Shown in pieces: positions 1-6,622 of a stretch of 64,000 nt of DNA. Position numbers and translations under genes: made by a program. The first letter of the stretch is position 1; every line of letters begins with the position of its first letter. Origin of the DNA: an uncultured Flavobacteriaceae bacterium (GTDB lineage: Bacteria; Bacteroidota; Bacteroidia; Flavobacteriales; Flavobacteriaceae); the NCBI GenBank assembly GCA_947500445.1, contig CANMSB010000001.1, positions 248,001 to 312,000 of the forward strand. The letters are read 5' to 3'. The notes under the pieces are model-generated. The model saw only the letters and a program-made list of their open reading frames with translations. It did not search any database and was not told the DNA's origin.

Positions 1-101
1 ATATGAACCGGTTTCAAATACTACCGGAGGAAGAGGCCCTGTCCCGATTGTTCGGAAAAGAGTACCAACGGTATTGTATTGCCGTACGGAGATGGTTCTA
101 A
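1..101 (+). CDS. Isoprenylcysteine carboxyl methyltransferase-like protein, 3' end only
   Basis: Only the last 33 codons are in the window, reading from base 3 to the TAA at 99-101. The visible tail contains ILPEEEALSRLFGKEY followed by a C-terminal VRRWF. This matches the conserved end of the membrane isoprenylcysteine carboxyl methyltransferase/phospholipid methyltransferase family, where an E-E pair, an F-G-x-x-Y and a terminal R-R-W are typical. Enzymes of this fold use S-adenosylmethionine at the membrane; the substrate of bacterial members is usually unknown. The start and the membrane segments lie outside the window, so the assignment rests on the tail alone. Confidence 0.6.
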   Translation, partial: MNRFQILPEEEALSRLFGKEYQRYCIAVRRWF

Positions 102-115
102 AAACCAACTAAAAA

Positions 116-223
116 TTATAAGCCTTTTGACTTATAATAACCACTTATAAGCTTTTCGACTTATAATTGCTATTTATTAGCATTTTTGCTTATAAATGTA
201 TAAATTAGCGCTTTGGCTTATAT
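116..223 (+). promoter_or_regulatory. Array of four inverted-repeat operators upstream of satD
   Basis: Four copies of a 22-bp unit stand at 116-137, 145-166, 174-195 and 202-223, spaced 29, 29 and 28 bp. Copies 1 and 2 are perfect inverted repeats, TTATAAG-N8-CTTATAA. Copies 3 and 4 have a degenerate left arm (TTATTAG and AAATTAG); copy 4 also ends CTTATAT. The last copy ends two bases before the satD start codon. The regular spacing suggests cooperative binding of a dimeric repressor. The C-terminal helix-turn-helix of SatD itself is the obvious candidate, but that is inference. Confidence 0.7.
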
Positions 224-225
224 TT

Positions 226-834
226 ATGATAGCAATTATAACGGGCGATATCGTTAATTCCGAAGATTATGTTTCATCGGAATGGTTGGAAGTCCTCAAA
301 AAAAGTTTTTCCAAATGGGGGGAAACCCCTAGTGATTGGGAGGTGTATCGCGGCGATGAGTTTCAGCTCCGTGTATCGGTGGCCCATGCACTGGAAGTAG
401 CGATTACCATAAAGGCGTTGATGAAAACGTTCAAGGAGCTAGATGTGCGAATAGGAATCGGTTTGGGGGACGAAACGTTTGTGGGGGCCAGTGTAAGCGA
501 ATCGAACGGGTCTGCCTATCAACGTTCGGGGAGAACCTTTGAGTCGTTAAAAACACAAAAACGAAACCTTGCCATAGCCACGGGAAATCCGGTCTATGAT
601 CGTACCTTTAAATTGGTATTGGGGCTTGCCCTTGATTTTATGGACGATTGGAGCATCGTTTCGGCAGAAATTGTTGCCTTGGCATTAGAAAGACCCGAAG
701 CTTCACAAATGGAGATTGCGGGACTGCTGGACATTCAGCAATCTGCGGTGAGCCAAAGACAAAAACGTGCGCGTTTGGATCTTGTTTTAGAACTTTTGGA
801 GTATTACCGGACCACAGTAAAAGAATTGATGTAA
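226..834 (+). CDS. satD: SatD family protein with C-terminal helix-turn-helix
   Basis: A 202-residue protein beginning MIAIITGDIVNS, the hallmark start of the SatD family; this fixes the start at 226 rather than at an in-frame ATG at 196 inside the upstream repeats. The middle contains RGDEFQ and GIGLGD, which resemble nucleotidyl-cyclase-like folds. The last ~50 residues (QMEIAGLLDIQQSAVSQRQK) form a clear helix-turn-helix. SatD was named from the Streptococcus sat locus; its biochemical activity is not established. The stop codon overlaps the next start (TAATG), so satD and the DUF3307 gene are translationally coupled, a pairing seen in other Bacteroidota. The HTH and the four operator-like repeats point to autoregulation. 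Confidence 0.85.
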   Translation: MIAIITGDIVNSEDYVSSEWLEVLKKSFSKWGETPSDWEVYRGDEFQLRVSVAHALEVAITIKALMKTFKELDVRIGIGLGDETFVGASVSESNGSAYQRSGRTFESLKTQKRNLAIATGNPVYDRTFKLVLGLALDFMDDWSIVSAEIVALALERPEASQMEIAGLLDIQQSAVSQRQKRARLDLVLELLEYYRTTVKELM

Positions 835-1532
835 TGACCTTATTCTTAAAAATCTTCCTTGCACACCTTATCGTAGACTTTTTGCTACAGCCCGATCGAT
901 GGGTACGCCATAAAGAAATGCACAAGGCCAAGTCAAAATACCTATACATTCATGTTGCCTTACATTTTGTGGTAACCATGCTATTGCTTTGGGATTTTTC
1001 GTATTGGGGGCTTGCCTTGATCATAACGGTATCGCACTATTTTATCGATCTATTGAAACTGTACGCCACACCCTTGTTCAAACACGCGAATATTCCGTTT
1101 TTTATCGACCAATTACTGCATATATTGGTGCTTTACTGTTGTGCGTTTTATGGAGGGCTTTGGGAACATACCGGCACCTTTTTCCGTCATTTGGATTGGG
1201 GCATGGCATCGGGCATCGTTTTTTTAAGTTTTCCAGCGGCAATTATAATGGGGAAATTATTGGAACGCATGTCCGCCCAAATCGCATTGGATCACGATTC
1301 GCTGCCCAATGCGGGGAAATATATCGGTATTATTGAACGTCTTTTTGTTTTTCTGTTCATTTTATTGGGAAAATGGGAGGCGATCGGGCTATTGATTACT
1401 GCCAAATCCGTTTTTCGCTTCAACGATTTAAAAGAAAGCAATAACCGAAAGCTGACCGAGTATATTCTGATCGGGACCTTGCTCAGTTTCGGTATGGCCA
1501 TGTTGACCGGACTCCTTTACGTGTACGTTTGA
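834..1532 (+). CDS. DUF3307 family membrane protein
   Basis: A 232-residue polytopic membrane protein starting MTLFLKIFLAHLIVDFLLQ, which is typical of DUF3307. It has about six hydrophobic segments. The N-terminal AHLIVDFLLQ and the following VSHYFIDLLK carry the histidine/aspartate pairs characteristic of the family. The start ATG overlaps the satD stop by one base, so it is the second gene of a two-gene operon and should share the control exerted through the repeats at 116-223. Function is unknown; pairing with a DNA-binding SatD protein suggests regulated expression of a membrane function. An open frame extends 62 codons upstream inside satD but is an out-of-frame shadow. Confidence 0.85.
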   Translation: MTLFLKIFLAHLIVDFLLQPDRWVRHKEMHKAKSKYLYIHVALHFVVTMLLLWDFSYWGLALIITVSHYFIDLLKLYATPLFKHANIPFFIDQLLHILVLYCCAFYGGLWEHTGTFFRHLDWGMASGIVFLSFPAAIIMGKLLERMSAQIALDHDSLPNAGKYIGIIERLFVFLFILLGKWEAIGLLITAKSVFRFNDLKESNNRKLTEYILIGTLLSFGMAMLTGLLYVYV

Positions 1533-1728
1533 TTTCATCCGATTTACGGATTTTTCAATTTTAGTCTGCGATTACTACGAAATTAATATCAAAATTACCC
1601 AGATTGGTGATAGGGATAACTTTTGATAAGATTCTCCCGATTGCACCCGAATTAATTTTTACATTTACTTTTTTCAACCTGAAAATGGATGCATTTGTCC
1701 TTTGGGTTTGAAAGTGAAAAGAAATAAA

Positions 1729-3624
1729 ATGATAAGCGAAGTGGCACGTAAATACGTTTTCGATTTTGACAGCACGCTCACACGGGTAGAAGCACTCGAT
1801 GTTTTGGCGGAAATGACCCTAGAGGGAAAGGCAAATAAGGATGAAGTGGTAGCCGAGATCCAGCGCATTACCAATTTGGGTATCGATGGGGATATCTCCT
1901 TTACCGAATCCTTGGAAAAGCGGATCCAGTTGTTAAAGGCGAACAAATCCGATTTGGAGGCCCTGGTGGCGGAACTGCGGTTGAAAATTTCCAAGTCCAT
2001 CGAATCCAATAAGGAATTTTTTGAAAAGTATGCAGATGATATCTATGTTATTTCCTGTGGTTTTAAAGAGTTTATCGATCCCATTGTAGAGGCGTATAAT
2101 ATTCCTTCCGATCGGGTATATGCCAATACCTTTGAATTTGACGAAGCGGGAAATATTATCGGTTTTGACGAAGCCAATCCACTGGCATCCCATAACGGTA
2201 AAATCGAATGTCTAAAACGATTGGATCTGGATGGCGAAGTACAGGTCATCGGCGATGGATATAGCGATTATGTGATGCGGGAAGCGGGAATTGCGGATAC
2301 CTTTTTTGCCTATACCGAAAATGTACACCGTGAAAAAGCGGCCAACAATGCCGATTATGTAGCGCCAAGTTTGGACGAGTTTTTGTTCGTAAACGATCTG
2401 CCCCGAAATATTTCGTATCCAAAAAACAGGATTAAAATTTTGCTTTTGGAGAATGTGCATTCCGCAGCCTTTAAAAACCTTTCCGAAGATGGTTTCTCTG
2501 TTGAATTGGTTACCCATAGTCTGCCCGAAGAAGAGTTGATCGAAAAAATTAAGGGTGTTCACGTCTTAGGTATTCGATCAAAGACCCAGGTCACGAAAAA
2601 GGTGTTGGACGCCGCCAATAAGTTAATGGTAGTAGGTGCCTTTTGTATCGGTACCACACAGATCGATTTGGACTATTGCAAACAAAAAGGGGTAGTGGTT
2701 TTCAATGCGCCCTATAGCAATACCCGTTCGGTGGTAGAATTGGCCATCGGGCAAATAATAATGCTCATGCGCAGTATTTTTCCAAGAAGTACCGAAATAC
2801 ACCAAGGGCAGTGGCAAAAAACGGCTGTTGGATCTAGGGAGGTACGGGGTAAAAACCTCGGTATTGTCGGGTATGGAAATATAGGAAAGCAACTTTCCGT
2901 ATTGGCCGAAGCGGTAGGAATGCGAGTGTATTATTACGATGTAAACGATAAGCTCGCATTAGGAAATGCCGTGAAGTGCAGTACATTGGAAGACCTTTTG
3001 AACGTGTCCGATGTAGTTACCCTACATATCGATGATAATAAGGCGAACAAAAATTTTATCGGCGAACGGGAAATCAATCAAATGAAGAACGGTGCCCATC
3101 TGGTCAATCTTTCCAGAGGTTTTGTAGTCGATATCGATGCGTTGGCCGCCGCTTTGGCGTCGGGAAAACTTGCCGGAGCCGCCGTAGACGTATATCCGGA
3201 AGAGCCAAGGGCGAATGGCGATTTTATCACAAAATTACAAGGATTGCCCAATGTTATTTTAACGCCCCATATTGGCGGTAGTACCGAAGAAGCGCAACGC
3301 GATATCGCTGATTTTGTACCCAACAAAATCATGGGATATATCAATTCGGGAGATACCGTAGATGCGGTGAATTTCCCGAACATCCGTTTGCCGAAGCAAT
3401 CCAACTCACACCGGTTTTTACACATCCATAAAAACGTTCCAGGGGTCATGGCGCGCATTAACGAAGTGCTGGCCACCTATAAAATGAACATTACTGGGCA
3501 ATATCTTTCTACCGATAATGAGGTCGGGTATGTGATCAGCGATTTGGATAAGGAATACAATAAAGATGTGATCAAGGCACTGAAAAAGGTAGACCACACC
3601 ATTAAATTTAGGGTACTCTATTAA
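1729..3624 (+). CDS. serA: Phosphoserine phosphatase-like / D-3-phosphoglycerate dehydrogenase fusion
   Basis: A 631-residue two-enzyme fusion. Residues 1-225 are a HAD-superfamily phosphatase of SerB type: nucleophile motif DFDST (12-16), ISCG near 110 and GDGYSD near 175. Residues 235-550 are a D-3-phosphoglycerate dehydrogenase with the NAD-binding GYGNIG near 381, the catalytic Arg in SRG near 463, a Glu in YPEEP near 491 and the His in TPHIGGST near 514. The last ~75 residues (HIHKNVPGVMARINEVL) are an ACT domain, the usual site of serine feedback. The protein would carry the first and last steps of serine synthesis, with the SerC transaminase elsewhere. The ATG at 1729 is chosen because the open frame upstream begins only with TTG. 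Confidence 0.88.
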   Translation: MISEVARKYVFDFDSTLTRVEALDVLAEMTLEGKANKDEVVAEIQRITNLGIDGDISFTESLEKRIQLLKANKSDLEALVAELRLKISKSIESNKEFFEKYADDIYVISCGFKEFIDPIVEAYNIPSDRVYANTFEFDEAGNIIGFDEANPLASHNGKIECLKRLDLDGEVQVIGDGYSDYVMREAGIADTFFAYTENVHREKAANNADYVAPSLDEFLFVNDLPRNISYPKNRIKILLLENVHSAAFKNLSEDGFSVELVTHSLPEEELIEKIKGVHVLGIRSKTQVTKKVLDAANKLMVVGAFCIGTTQIDLDYCKQKGVVVFNAPYSNTRSVVELAIGQIIMLMRSIFPRSTEIHQGQWQKTAVGSREVRGKNLGIVGYGNIGKQLSVLAEAVGMRVYYYDVNDKLALGNAVKCSTLEDLLNVSDVVTLHIDDNKANKNFIGEREINQMKNGAHLVNLSRGFVVDIDALAAALASGKLAGAAVDVYPEEPRANGDFITKLQGLPNVILTPHIGGSTEEAQRDIADFVPNKIMGYINSGDTVDAVNFPNIRLPKQSNSHRFLHIHKNVPGVMARINEVLATYKMNITGQYLSTDNEVGYVISDLDKEYNKDVIKALKKVDHTIKFRVLY

Positions 3625-3665
3625 CGTTTTGCTTCCATAAGATTAAAATGGGATGTACATGCACC

Positions 3666-4139
3666 TTATCTATGGTGATAGGGCTCGTTCCGCAGTATGG
3701 TAAAGGCCCGATAACACTGTTCTACGATAAAAAGCCGTATCATTTGATGGGAAAATGTCATTTTTGAAAGGCTTATTTTTTCCTGTGCACGCTGGTAGAG
3801 GCTCGGACTAAATCCGTACGGACCACCGATCAAAAGAACCAATTTTTTGTGGCCGGCGTTCATTTTTTTCTGAAGATAATCGGAAAATCCAACTGAAGTT
3901 AATTCTTTTCCCTTTTCGTCCAACAATACCACAATGTCGGATTTGGTGATGTGTTTTAAGAACAGTTCCCCTTCCTTTTCTTTTTGCTGGGCTTCGGACA
4001 GGTTTTTGGTGTTTTTTATGTCGAGCAAGATGGACAAACGAAAATTCACATAATGGCCCAAGCGATTTTTATAATCTGCAATGAGCTTTTGTAGTTCGGG
4101 GCTGTCGGTTTTTCCGATCGCGATGAGTTCCAGTGTCAT
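3666..4139 (-). CDS. rlmH: 23S rRNA (pseudouridine1915-N3)-methyltransferase RlmH
   Basis: A 157-residue SPOUT methyltransferase that methylates pseudouridine 1915 in helix 69 of 23S rRNA. The family start MTLELIAIGKT, LLDEKGKELTS in the middle, the SAM-binding knot LIGGPYGFS and the C-terminal EQCYRAFTILRNEPYHH are all present, with the normal family length. The ATG at 4139 is certain by homology; an in-frame ATG further upstream (4262) would translate the promoter. The -7 box TACTTTTG ends only four bases before this start, so the transcript is probably leaderless. It is convergent with serA, with 41 bp between them. Confidence 0.95.
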   Translation of the reverse strand: MTLELIAIGKTDSPELQKLIADYKNRLGHYVNFRLSILLDIKNTKNLSEAQQKEKEGELFLKHITKSDIVVLLDEKGKELTSVGFSDYLQKKMNAGHKKLVLLIGGPYGFSPSLYQRAQEKISLSKMTFSHQMIRLFIVEQCYRAFTILRNEPYHHR

Positions 4140-4169
4140 GCCGCAAAAGTAATACCATTTTAACTTTGA
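4140..4169 (-). promoter_or_regulatory. rlmH promoter, leaderless type
   Basis: On the minus strand the sequence reads TCAAAGTTAAAATGGTAT, then the -7 box TACTTTTG (4144-4151), then CGGC, then the rlmH ATG at 4139. TACTTTTG fits the Bacteroidota TAnnTTTG consensus. Transcription starting about seven bases after the box would begin at or inside the start codon. The same block precedes the DUF6495 gene at 14884. Confidence 0.7.
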
Positions 4170-4349
4170 GGAAGCCTTTGATAGGTGTTTGTTGTGCATG
4201 ACCAAGGGCAAAGTGAATTCGGTAGGCTCTGGAAGTTGCAAATGGCGGCCCGAGAACTTCAAATGCCTTTGATTTCTTTGGTCGTCTGCGTATTTTGATC
4301 AAAGAAGCGATAACATTTTACTATTTTAGCACAGCCCAATACACCGATA

Positions 4350-5207
4350 ATGATTTCAGAAGAACAATTTCAAAAAGAAGTAACTGGAATAATTGCAAAT
4401 GCAATCCGTGAAGATGTCGGGGATGGTGACCATAGTTCTCTTGCTTGCATTCCAAAAACGGCCGAAGGCAAGGCCAAATTGTTGGTGAAGGACAATGGTA
4501 TAATCGCTGGTATCGCTTTTGCCGAACAAGTATTCCATTATGTGGACCCCGACATGCGTATCGAGGTTTTGCTGGAAGATGGTAGCCCCGTCAAATATGG
4601 TGATTTGGCCTTTTATGTTACTGGAAGATCACAAAGCATCCTTAAGGCGGAACGTTTGGTATTGAATGCCATGCAGCGTATGAGCGCCATCGCCACCAAA
4701 ACGGCATCTTTTGTACAGCTTTTGGAAGGAACCAAGACCAAGATATTGGACACCCGGAAAACAACGCCGGGTCTCCGTGCTTTGGAGAAATGGGCCGTGA
4801 AGATCGGTGGTGGGGAGAACCATCGTTTCGCTCTCTATGATATGATCATGTTAAAGGACAACCATATCGATTTTGCAGGAGGTATTTCAAAGGCGATAGC
4901 CTTGACGCACGATTATTTGAAAGACACCGGTCGCGATCTAAAAATTATAGTTGAAGCCCGTAATTTGGACGAAGTTTCCCAAATTCTTGACGCCAAACCC
5001 ATATACCGCATTCTTTTGGACAATTTCAGTTATGAAGACACCCGTAAGGCGGTTGCGATGATCGGGGATACCTGCCTTACCGAGTCCTCCGGAAATATTA
5101 ACGAAAAAACGATACGCGATTACGCCGAATGCGGAGTGGATTATATTTCTTCGGGAGCGCTTACCCATTCGGTTTACAATATGGACCTGAGCCTTAAAGC
5201 GGTTTAA
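4350..5207 (+). CDS. nadC: Nicotinate-nucleotide pyrophosphorylase (carboxylating), NadC
   Basis: Quinolinate phosphoribosyltransferase of 285 residues, which makes nicotinate mononucleotide from quinolinate and PRPP in de novo NAD synthesis. Family signatures are present: EDVGDGDHSS near the N-terminus, LVLNAMQRMSAIAT, the DTRKTTPGLR phosphate/carboxylate-binding loop, GGGENHR and MLKDNH, and a C-terminal ESSGNINEKTI. It is the first gene of a tight plus-strand set with yihY directly after the stop (no gap). The bases TATTTTAG at 4322-4329, one mismatch from TAnnTTTG, could be its promoter. Confidence 0.96.
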   Translation: MISEEQFQKEVTGIIANAIREDVGDGDHSSLACIPKTAEGKAKLLVKDNGIIAGIAFAEQVFHYVDPDMRIEVLLEDGSPVKYGDLAFYVTGRSQSILKAERLVLNAMQRMSAIATKTASFVQLLEGTKTKILDTRKTTPGLRALEKWAVKIGGGENHRFALYDMIMLKDNHIDFAGGISKAIALTHDYLKDTGRDLKIIVEARNLDEVSQILDAKPIYRILLDNFSYEDTRKAVAMIGDTCLTESSGNINEKTIRDYAECGVDYISSGALTHSVYNMDLSLKAV

Positions 5208-6185
5208 ATGGCTATCGATATTGAAAAGCGACTCTCAAAAATACCGGTGATCAACTGGTTGTTGCGATTGCTAAAAAGTATTAAACTTCCAGGGTTCGAA
5301 GGCCTCTCTATTTATGATCTCTCCGAAATGTACATACGTGGTATCGTACAGGGAGCCTTGTCCACTAGGGCGAGTTCTATTGCGTTCAGCTTGTTTATGG
5401 CCATTTTTCCGCTATTGATCTTTATGATCACACTCGTTCCGTTTTTGGTATCCTACCTCAGTTTTGGAAATGCTAATTTTGATACCGAATTTCTTTCCTT
5501 TTTAGAATCCTTCCTTCCGAACGCTACAGGAGAGTACTTTGGTGAAATCTATCAGCAGATTAAGAACCAAAAAAGGGGCGGACTGTTGTCTTCTTCCTTT
5601 TTGATCTCTATTTTTTTGATCGCCAATGGGGTAAATGCCATTTTCGGGGGCTTTGAAACATCATACCACGTAAACCTTACCCGTAATTTTTTCAGGCAAT
5701 ACCTGTATGCCCTCATGGTGGGGCTTATCCTATCGGTATTGATTATCGTAGGTTTTGTTGCCTTTGTGTATATCGAGGTGTATGTATTGGGTTATTTAAA
5801 GGAATTTGCGGAACGCACCAGTGGTAGCATTTTGGATGATGAGGATGTGATCGGTGTACAGATTGCAAAATTTGTATTCTTTATCATCCTATCCTATTTG
5901 ACCACGGCCATTTTGTATTATTTTGGAACGGCCGAAGGGAAACAGGCGCGGTTTTTTTCTGCCGGGGCCTTAATGACCACGATACTGTTCTTTCTTACGT
6001 CGTATCTTTTTGGGGTTTATGTAGAAAAATTCGCCCGATATAACGAACTCTATGGGGCCTTGGGCGGATTATTGATATTAATGGTATATATCTGGTTAAA
6101 TTCAAATATCTTGCTGCTCGGATTTGAATTGAACGCCTCCCTCAATTGGCTTCGAAAAAACTACCCAAAAGATGAAATTATCTAA
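5208..6185 (+). CDS. YihY/BrkB family inner membrane protein
   Basis: A 325-residue polytopic membrane protein of the YihY/BrkB (UPF0761) family, with about six transmembrane segments. Typical features are the first helix following RASSIAFSLFMAIFPLLIF, the central NGVNAIFGGFE stretch and the C-terminal GGLLILMVYIWLNSNILLLG with a conserved Glu after it. It starts directly after the nadC stop and overlaps the DUF2147 gene by 14 bp, so the genes form one operon. Members were once called ribonuclease BN, which is not supported; transport or envelope roles have been suggested. Function here is not shown. Confidence 0.88.
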   Translation: MAIDIEKRLSKIPVINWLLRLLKSIKLPGFEGLSIYDLSEMYIRGIVQGALSTRASSIAFSLFMAIFPLLIFMITLVPFLVSYLSFGNANFDTEFLSFLESFLPNATGEYFGEIYQQIKNQKRGGLLSSSFLISIFLIANGVNAIFGGFETSYHVNLTRNFFRQYLYALMVGLILSVLIIVGFVAFVYIEVYVLGYLKEFAERTSGSILDDEDVIGVQIAKFVFFIILSYLTTAILYYFGTAEGKQARFFSAGALMTTILFFLTSYLFGVYVEKFARYNELYGALGGLLILMVYIWLNSNILLLGFELNASLNWLRKNYPKDEII

Positions 6186-6609
6186 AATACTAGCAACCTT
6201 TGTGGTCACTTTAATGGTGTCCTGTGCCTACGGTCAAACGGTTTTCGGGAAATGGAAGACCATAGACGACAGAACCGGAAAACCTAAAGCGATTATTGAT
6301 ATCTATGAAAAAGAGGGTGCAATGTACGGTAAAGTGGTCAAAATTTTGGAAAAGGGGAAAGAGAACTCCGTATGCAGCAAATGTGATGGAGATTTAAAGG
6401 ACAAGCCCGTTGTGGGGATGACCATTATCAAAAATGCAAAAGAAAAAGAGAAAGGCGTATACAAAGGCAATACCCTTTTTGATCCCGAACAGGCCATGAC
6501 GTTCCGTTGTAAAATATGGCTTAACCCCGACAATTCGGATGAATTAAAGGTACGTGGTTATTTGGCGTTCATATACCGTACCCAAACTTGGAAACGGGTA
6601 AAAGGCTAG
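6172..6609 (+). CDS. DUF2147 family exported protein
   Basis: A 145-residue protein with a signal peptide (cleavage probably after ACAYG-type region, residues 1-21) followed by a DUF2147 domain: GKWKTIDDRTGKPKAIIDIY, a C-S-K-C-D pair, GMTIIKN and the C-terminal VRGYLAFIYRTQTWKR. DUF2147 proteins are small lipocalin-like periplasmic proteins of unknown ligand. The start lies inside the 3' end of yihY (14-bp overlap), which is strong evidence of co-transcription. The CSKCD motif may form a disulfide in the periplasm. Confidence 0.88.
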   Translation: MKLSKILATFVVTLMVSCAYGQTVFGKWKTIDDRTGKPKAIIDIYEKEGAMYGKVVKILEKGKENSVCSKCDGDLKDKPVVGMTIIKNAKEKEKGVYKGNTLFDPEQAMTFRCKIWLNPDNSDELKVRGYLAFIYRTQTWKRVKG

Positions 6610-6622
6610 TACAATACCCCTC

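Noticed and set aside
196-225. Upstream ATG at 196 as satD start
   Set aside because: It would translate the fourth operator repeat; the SatD family begins with MIAxITGDIVNS, which starts at 226.
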